Positions 59,728 through 64,000 of a DNA stretch of 64,000 nt are shown here, piece by piece. Every line of letters starts with the position of its first letter. Within the stretch, counting starts at the first letter, position 1. Source of the stretch: Marinobacter sp. LQ44 (GTDB lineage Bacteria > Pseudomonadota > Gammaproteobacteria > Pseudomonadales > Oleiphilaceae); contig NZ_CP014754.1 of NCBI RefSeq assembly GCF_001447155.2, positions 4,371,565 through 4,435,564 of the forward strand. Direction: 5' to 3'. The notes under the pieces were generated by a model. The model was given only the letters and a program-made list of their open reading frames with translations, was not told where the DNA came from and did no database searches. The position numbers were made by a program, and so were the translations under genes.

Positions 59728-60765
59728 GTGAAGGGTCACGAGCGGGAAACCATCAGTACCGATACGGCGCCCCTGAAATCGCCAGTGGTAATGTCTGTGG
59801 CATTACACCTGCTGATTGTCGGGATTGCGCTGGCGGGCTGGTCCTGGACATCGCCGATATCTGAGTCGGAGCCCAGAACCATTTCTGCGCGGCTGGTCAG
59901 CCCGGAACCCCGGCCGAGCCCGGTGGTGGATGAGCAGGATCAGCGAGATCGCAAACAGGAGCGTCGTCAGCAACAGGAGCTTGAGCGCCAGCAGCAGGAA
60001 GCGGAGCGCCGTCGTCAGCAGGAAGAGCAGGCCCGGCGGGAAGCCGAACGGCAGGCTCAGGAACAGGCGCGGCAGCGGGAAGAAGAGCGCAAGCGCCAGG
60101 AAGCTCAGGCTCGCGAACGGGCCGAGCAGCAGGCACGGGAACAGGAGGCTGCGCGCCAGAAAGCTGAGGCAGAGGCCAAAGAGCGTGAGCGCCAGCGTGC
60201 TGAAGAGGAACGCAAGCGTCAGGAAGAGGCAAAGCGCAAAGCCGAGGAAGAGAAGCGTCGCCAGGAAGAGCGTCGCCGGCAGGAAGAAGCGGAACGTAAA
60301 CGTCAGGAGGAGGCTGCCCGGCAGGAAGCAGAACGCAAACGCCAGGAAGCCGAGCGCAGATTAAGAGAGCAGCAACTCGAAGCCCTGGCCGAAGAATCCC
60401 GCCGAGAGCGGGAGGCGGAAGCCCGGCGCCAGCAGGAGGCCGCTGCGGCCCGTGCCCGTGAAGCGCAGATGCTGTCAGAAAGCGAAAAGTACCAGGCACT
60501 TATACGTGAGCGTTTGAGCCAGGCTTGGTACCCGCCGTCGTCGGCGACGGAAGATATGACGGCCAGAGTTCAGATAACGCTGCTGCCGACCGGGGAACTG
60601 GTTAACGCCCGTCTGGTCAGCAGTAGCGGGAACACGGCATTTGATAACTCGGCGTTGGGTGCAGTCCGGTCGTTGAACCGGTATCCGATTCCTTCAGATC
60701 GGGATACGTTTGAGCGTTATTTCCGACAGTTTACTATTGAATTCAATCCGCAACGGTTGCGGTGA
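59728..60765 (+). CDS. tolA: cell envelope integrity protein TolA
   Basis: 345 aa in three domains: an N-terminal TM (about 20-42, VVMSVALHLLIVGIALAGWSW), a very long charged coiled coil rich in Arg, Glu, Gln and Ala (about 70-245), and a C-terminal globular domain (YQALIRERLSQAWYPPSSATEDM; YFRQFTIEF). It spans the periplasm to reach TolB and Pal. Low-complexity DNA over 59940-60450 encodes the coil and opens long false frames. The start is GTG. tolB begins just after its stop. Confidence 0.92.
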   Translation: MKGHERETISTDTAPLKSPVVMSVALHLLIVGIALAGWSWTSPISESEPRTISARLVSPEPRPSPVVDEQDQRDRKQERRQQQELERQQQEAERRRQQEEQARREAERQAQEQARQREEERKRQEAQARERAEQQAREQEAARQKAEAEAKERERQRAEEERKRQEEAKRKAEEEKRRQEERRRQEEAERKRQEEAARQEAERKRQEAERRLREQQLEALAEESRREREAEARRQQEAAAARAREAQMLSESEKYQALIRERLSQAWYPPSSATEDMTARVQITLLPTGELVNARLVSSSGNTAFDNSALGAVRSLNRYPIPSDRDTFERYFRQFTIEFNPQRLR

Positions 60766-60770
60766 GGCCT

Positions 60771-62099
60771 ATGACATTGAACGCACATGACTCATATCGT
60801 CAGGGATTTCCCTTTACCACGGCGCTGGCAGCACTGGTTGTTCTAATGCTGCTGGCCGGTCAGGCGAGGGCAGAGCTGCTGATTCGCATCACCGAAGGTG
60901 CCGACGCCGCGATACCGATTGCGGTGGTGCCGTTTGCCGAAAGCGGTTCCATGCCGGCGGGCGACAAAGTCAGCACCATCGTGCAGGCAGACCTGACCAT
61001 GAGCGGTGAGTTTCGCCCGCTTGAGCCGTCCCGGATGCTGAGTCTGCCTTCACAGCGCTCGGAAGTATATTTCCGGGACTGGCGTCTGCTGGGGCAGCGC
61101 TATGTTTTGGTGGGGCAGTTGACCCGTTCAGGCGACCGTATCGAAGCAAGGTACGAGCTGTTTGATGTTAACCGGGAGGAACGTATTCTCGGCGAAACCG
61201 CAGGCGCACCGGCCAGTAACATTCGGACCCTCGGTCACCACATCAGTGACCGGGTGTACGAGGCTATTACCGGTGATCCTGGCGTGTTCTCGACCAAGCT
61301 TGCCTATGTCACGGTGACCGGAGACGGCGATAACGCCCGCTATCGTTTGCACGTAAGCGATGTAGACGGAAAGCGCTCAAGAATCCGCCTTGAAAGCCGC
61401 GAGCCCATTTTGTCTCCTGCCTGGTCTCCGGACGGCAAGCAGCTGGCCTATGTGTCTTTTGAAACCGGCAAGCCTGTGGTGTTTGTTCATGAACTGGCCA
61501 GTGGAAACCGCAAGAAGGTGGCGGATTTTCCTGGTCTGAACTCGGCACCCGCCTGGTCACCGGATGGCAAGTCCATGCTGCTGACTCTGTCCAAAGACGG
61601 TAACGCAGAGATCTACCGGCTTGATATTGCCTCAGGCAACCTGACCCGGATGACCAACCATTGGGCCATCGACACTGAGGGTGCCTGGGATCACACCGGC
61701 CGGGGAATCTATTTCACGTCAGACCGTTCAGGCGGCCCCCAGATCTACCATATGGAAAGAGCGGGTGCCGAACCAAGGCGCATTACCTTTGGCAGCCGAT
61801 ACAACGCCCGCCCAAGACCGGATGCCAAAGGCGAGTACGTGTATTACGTGCATCAAAGGGAAAGGGCGTTCCATATCGCCCGCACGAATCTGAAAAACGG
61901 GGAGGAATCTGTCATTACCCGAACCGAATCGGATGAATCACCGAGCGTTTCACCAAACGGACGCTTGTTGATTTATGCCACACAGCAAAACGGTACCAGC
62001 GTGCTCACGGTTGTCTCGGCAAATGGCGGGGCGGCGTACAGCCTGCCGGCGTCAGACGGTGATGTCCGTGAGCCCGCCTGGGGCCCTATCGTTCGCTGA
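60771..62099 (+). CDS. tolB: Tol-Pal system beta-propeller protein TolB
   Basis: 442-aa periplasmic protein. The signal peptide ends with LAGQARA|ELLIRITEG; a first alpha/beta domain is followed by a six-bladed propeller with repeats of SPAWSPDGKQLAYVS type (also SAPAWSPDGKSMLLTLS). It binds Pal and TolA. The ATG at 60771 is preferred over the GTG at 60762, since GTGAGG acts as its ribosome site. Confidence 0.95.
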   Translation: MTLNAHDSYRQGFPFTTALAALVVLMLLAGQARAELLIRITEGADAAIPIAVVPFAESGSMPAGDKVSTIVQADLTMSGEFRPLEPSRMLSLPSQRSEVYFRDWRLLGQRYVLVGQLTRSGDRIEARYELFDVNREERILGETAGAPASNIRTLGHHISDRVYEAITGDPGVFSTKLAYVTVTGDGDNARYRLHVSDVDGKRSRIRLESREPILSPAWSPDGKQLAYVSFETGKPVVFVHELASGNRKKVADFPGLNSAPAWSPDGKSMLLTLSKDGNAEIYRLDIASGNLTRMTNHWAIDTEGAWDHTGRGIYFTSDRSGGPQIYHMERAGAEPRRITFGSRYNARPRPDAKGEYVYYVHQRERAFHIARTNLKNGEESVITRTESDESPSVSPNGRLLIYATQQNGTSVLTVVSANGGAAYSLPASDGDVREPAWGPIVR

Positions 62100-62144
62100 A
62101 CACGTTGTTGTCCAATAAACCAATCACGATAAGGAAGTGCACAC

Positions 62145-62714
62145 ATGAAACTGTCAGTACAGACTAAAGCGTTTGCGATGTTGTTGTCCGTGGGCCTGGT
62201 AGCCGGTTGTAGCTCCACCGGCGATACCATGGAAGACGGTGCTTATGGCTCCGATGTGGCCGCTATTGATCAGGACGGTGGTTCCACCGTTTATGGCGGC
62301 GCCGATGGTGATGGCGTTTCTTCCTCTCGTCTGAGCGAAGAAGAGCGTCAGGCCGCGCGCCAGCAGGCTGAGCAGGAAGCACTGCGCAACATCACTACGT
62401 TCTACTTCGATTTCGATACCTCCGAGATCAAGCAGGAAGCTCGCGATGTTCTGGTTGCCCACGCCCAGTTCCTTGCCAACAATCCACGCCAGAATGTGCG
62501 TCTTGAAGGTCATGCCGATGAGCGTGGTACCAAGGAATACAACCTTGCACTGGGTGAGCGTCGTGCCAATGCGGTTCAGCGCTTCCTGATCGTTAATGGT
62601 GCTTCCCGTGGCCAGATCGAAACCGTAAGCTATGGTGAAGAGAAGCCGGCTGTTCGTGGTTCGTCCGAAAGTGCCTGGGCACAGAACCGTCGCGTTGAGC
62701 TGGTGTTCAAGTAA
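62145..62714 (+). CDS. pal: peptidoglycan-associated lipoprotein Pal
   Basis: 189-aa outer-membrane lipoprotein. The lipobox LVAGC puts the lipidated Cys at 22, an acidic/Ser linker follows, and the OmpA-like peptidoglycan-binding domain covers about 80-189 (FYFDFDTSEIK; RLEGHADERGTKEYNLALGE). Ala rather than Asp follows the Cys region (CSSTG), which fits outer-membrane sorting by the Lol system encoded at 24.5-26.5 kb. AAGGAAG precedes the ATG. Confidence 0.96.
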   Translation: MKLSVQTKAFAMLLSVGLVAGCSSTGDTMEDGAYGSDVAAIDQDGGSTVYGGADGDGVSSSRLSEEERQAARQQAEQEALRNITTFYFDFDTSEIKQEARDVLVAHAQFLANNPRQNVRLEGHADERGTKEYNLALGERRANAVQRFLIVNGASRGQIETVSYGEEKPAVRGSSESAWAQNRRVELVFK

Positions 62715-62739
62715 TCGAAATCAATGATCGGAAGGTCCC

Positions 62740-63510
62740 ATGAGAAAATTGCTCATGGCGACAGTGCTGCTCCCGCTGGGCCTCGGCCTGGCGGGAGGCA
62801 GTCTGGCACAGTCGTCTGCACCCGCGTTTCAGAACAATGCCTCTGAGGCTCAGCGTAAGTCGGGTAATAACCAGGCTACGGCGGAACTGTTCTACATGAT
62901 CCAGCAGCTCCAGAGCGATGTGCGCAGGCTGCAGGGGCAGGTGGAGGAACAGAAGCATCAGATCAGCCGCTTGCAGCAGCAAAGCCGGGATCGCTATGTG
63001 GATCTGGATCAGCGGATACTGGACCTGTCCAAGGCTGTTGAGCGCAAGGCCGAAGACGCCCGGGAATCAAGCCGTGCAGCCGAATCTGGTCAGGGTGGCC
63101 AGCTAACGCCGGCCAGGGTTTACCGATCCCCCGGTGCGGATGAGCAGAAAACCTATAACGAAATCATTGATCTGATCCGGAACAAGAAAGACTTTGATAC
63201 CGCCATCAGTAGGCTGTACGAGTTTATCGATGAATATCCGGAAGGGGACCTTACCGTCAATGCCTACTATTGGCTGGGTGAGGTGTACCTGGCGGAACCC
63301 CGTCTCGAGCAGGCCAAGCAGGCATTCACCATTGTCGCTACCCGTTTCAGTGATCACCGTAAAGCGCCCGACGCTGTCTACAAGTTGGGAGTAACGCTGG
63401 ATCGTATGGGCGAGAAGGACGAAGCGAAGCGCCGAATGCAGAGCGTGGTGGATAATTATCCGAACACCGGGGCTGCGGACCTTGCTCGAAAATACCTTGA
63501 GGCTGCGTGA
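62740..63510 (+). CDS. cpoB: cell division coordinator CpoB (YbgF)
   Basis: 256-aa periplasmic protein: signal peptide (about 1-24, ending GGSLAQS), a coiled coil (about 45-105; MIQQLQSDVRRLQGQVEEQ) for trimerisation, and a C-terminal TPR domain (about 130-256; TYNEIIDLIRNKKDFDTAI; NAYYWLGEVYLAEPRLEQA). CpoB coordinates peptidoglycan synthesis with outer-membrane constriction. It closes the tol-pal cluster. Confidence 0.94.
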   Translation: MRKLLMATVLLPLGLGLAGGSLAQSSAPAFQNNASEAQRKSGNNQATAELFYMIQQLQSDVRRLQGQVEEQKHQISRLQQQSRDRYVDLDQRILDLSKAVERKAEDARESSRAAESGQGGQLTPARVYRSPGADEQKTYNEIIDLIRNKKDFDTAISRLYEFIDEYPEGDLTVNAYYWLGEVYLAEPRLEQAKQAFTIVATRFSDHRKAPDAVYKLGVTLDRMGEKDEAKRRMQSVVDNYPNTGAADLARKYLEAA

Positions 63511-63587
63511 TTCTGATCACAGATTAGTCCGGTTGGTTGGTTGTTGATCTGGCCCGGAAAAAAGTTGGGAAAACCTATAAAAAGGGG

Positions 63588-63615
63588 TTGATCAGCAAAA
63601 AAATATCAGTAATAT
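63588..63615 (+). promoter_or_regulatory. tRNA-Lys promoter with GC-rich discriminator
   Basis: TTGATC (63588-63593), a 16-base spacer and TAATAT (63610-63615), followed by a GTGCGCC discriminator, as is common in stringently controlled stable-RNA promoters. Confidence 0.6.
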
Positions 63616-63628
63616 GTGCGCCTCGTTT

Positions 63629-63704
63629 GGGTCGTTAGCTCAGTTGGTAGAGCAGTTGGCTTTTAACCAATTGGTCGAAGGTTCGAATCCTTCACGACCC
63701 ACCA
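63629..63704 (+). tRNA. tRNA-Lys (anticodon UUU), copy 1
   Basis: 76 bases including encoded CCA. Acceptor GGGTCGT pairs with ACGACCC; the D arm has AGCTCAGTTGGTAGAGC; the anticodon loop is CTTTTAA with UUU; the T arm contains GGTTCGAATCC. U34 would be a substrate of MnmA, encoded at 11.6 kb. Confidence 0.97.
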
Positions 63705-63765
63705 AATTGCGGAATGGTGGTCTTGAGTGCCTTCATTCGCCGGGGAAGCGCCGGCAACCAGTTAT

Positions 63766-63841
63766 GGGTCGTTAGCTCAGTTGGTAGAGCAGTTGGCTTT
63801 TAACCAATTGGTCGAAGGTTCGAATCCTTCACGACCCACCA
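63766..63841 (+). tRNA. tRNA-Lys (anticodon UUU), copy 2
   Basis: 76 bases, identical to the first copy by eye, including CCA, after a 61-base spacer with a short GC inverted stretch (CGCCGGGGAAGCGCCGG). Likely co-transcribed with copy 1. Confidence 0.97.
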
Positions 63842-63871
63842 AATAGCAAGGCCCGACACCGGGTTTTGTGG

Positions 63872-63902
63872 AAAAAAGAGCCCCCGGGGCTCTTTTTTTT
63901 TT
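63872..63902 (+). terminator. terminator of the tRNA-Lys pair
   Basis: GAGCCC/GGGCTC stem extended by flanking A-T pairs (AAAAAAGAGCCCC ... GGGGCTCTTTTTTTTTT), ending in ten or more Ts. The A run makes it functional in either direction. Confidence 0.92.
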
Positions 63903-64000
63903 GGCTTCACGAACCCATCTAGTCAACATGGGCGTAATCATTTTCCGGGTGCCCGGGAGGCTAGTGTCCCGCCTGGCTAATTCCTTAATCTACTGAGCTT

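Noticed and set aside
59940..60450. Repetitive CGCCAGGAA-like DNA suggesting a tandem repeat locus
   Set aside because: It is the degenerate coding of the TolA Arg/Glu/Gln/Ala coiled coil, not a true repeat array; no CRISPR-like spacing is present.
59897..60499. 200-residue Pro/Ala/Leu-rich minus-strand frame opposite tolA
   Set aside because: Artefact of the low-complexity coiled-coil coding DNA of TolA.
63842..64000. tRNA-linked genomic island start after tRNA-Lys
   Set aside because: Only a terminator and non-coding sequence follow to the window edge; no duplicated tRNA 3' end or integrase gene is seen here.

Overview
The window reads as contiguous core chromosome of a marine gammaproteobacterium close to Marinobacter. 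This is judged from protein family resemblance, a GC content that looks mid-to-high 50s (estimated by eye), and gene order shared with Pseudomonas/Marinobacter. Coding density is very high, with about 65 protein genes and two tRNA genes. I see no phage, integron, transposase, CRISPR array or defence island, so no wholly new multi-gene system is evident. The novelty lies in regulatory DNA, a palindromic repeat and some unusual gene partnerships.

Layout. 0.1-2 kb: alaA and a follower gene (minus). 2-3 kb: glutathione peroxidase and an OspR/OhrR-type regulator behind a perfect 20-bp operator palindrome. 3-6.1 kb: hybrid sensor kinase preceded by a membrane-anchored protein of unknown function (minus). 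6.2-7.4 kb: LysR regulator behind a concentric double dyad. 7.4-13.9 kb: minus-strand run rluE-nudJ-mnmA-hflD-purB-roxA-GNAT/PLD-like fusion. 14-20.2 kb: cspD, clpS-clpA, infA, bpt, aat, trxB, which holds the adaptor, unfoldase and both transferases of the bacterial N-degron pathway. 20.4-23.3 kb: agmatine-to-putrescine genes aguA-aguB followed by a moxR ATPase. 23.4-26.5 kb: small secreted protein, PilZ-like protein, and a lipoprotein exporter with a single permease plus LolD.

26.4-36 kb: DUF2062 protein, comEC, exbB-exbD-type proton channel, msbA-lpxK-ycaR-kdsB (lipid A and Kdo), a low-molecular-weight tyrosine phosphatase, and murB. Together these form an envelope-biogenesis block. 36-41 kb: proS, a TetR regulator, an Lrp-type regulator divergent from leuA, and cspA with a long leader. 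41.5-50 kb: prpE, xseA, guaB-guaA, a zinc alcohol dehydrogenase, tadA. 50-53.5 kb: galE-ugd (UDP-sugar supply), a HIT protein, a FabR-type repressor. 53.6-63.5 kb: aspS with a transcribed 30-bp-arm inverted repeat in its leader, ruvC-ruvA-ruvB, ybgC-tolQ-tolR-tolA-tolB-pal-cpoB. 63.6-63.9 kb: two identical tRNA-Lys(UUU) genes and a strong terminator.

The strongest items for follow-up are the aspS-leader palindromic element, the concentric dyad at the LysR gene, the peroxidase operator, the single-permease Lol exporter and the cspA leader. Promoter and terminator calls are by eye from consensus and complementarity. Family assignments are from recognition of the protein sequence without database searches.
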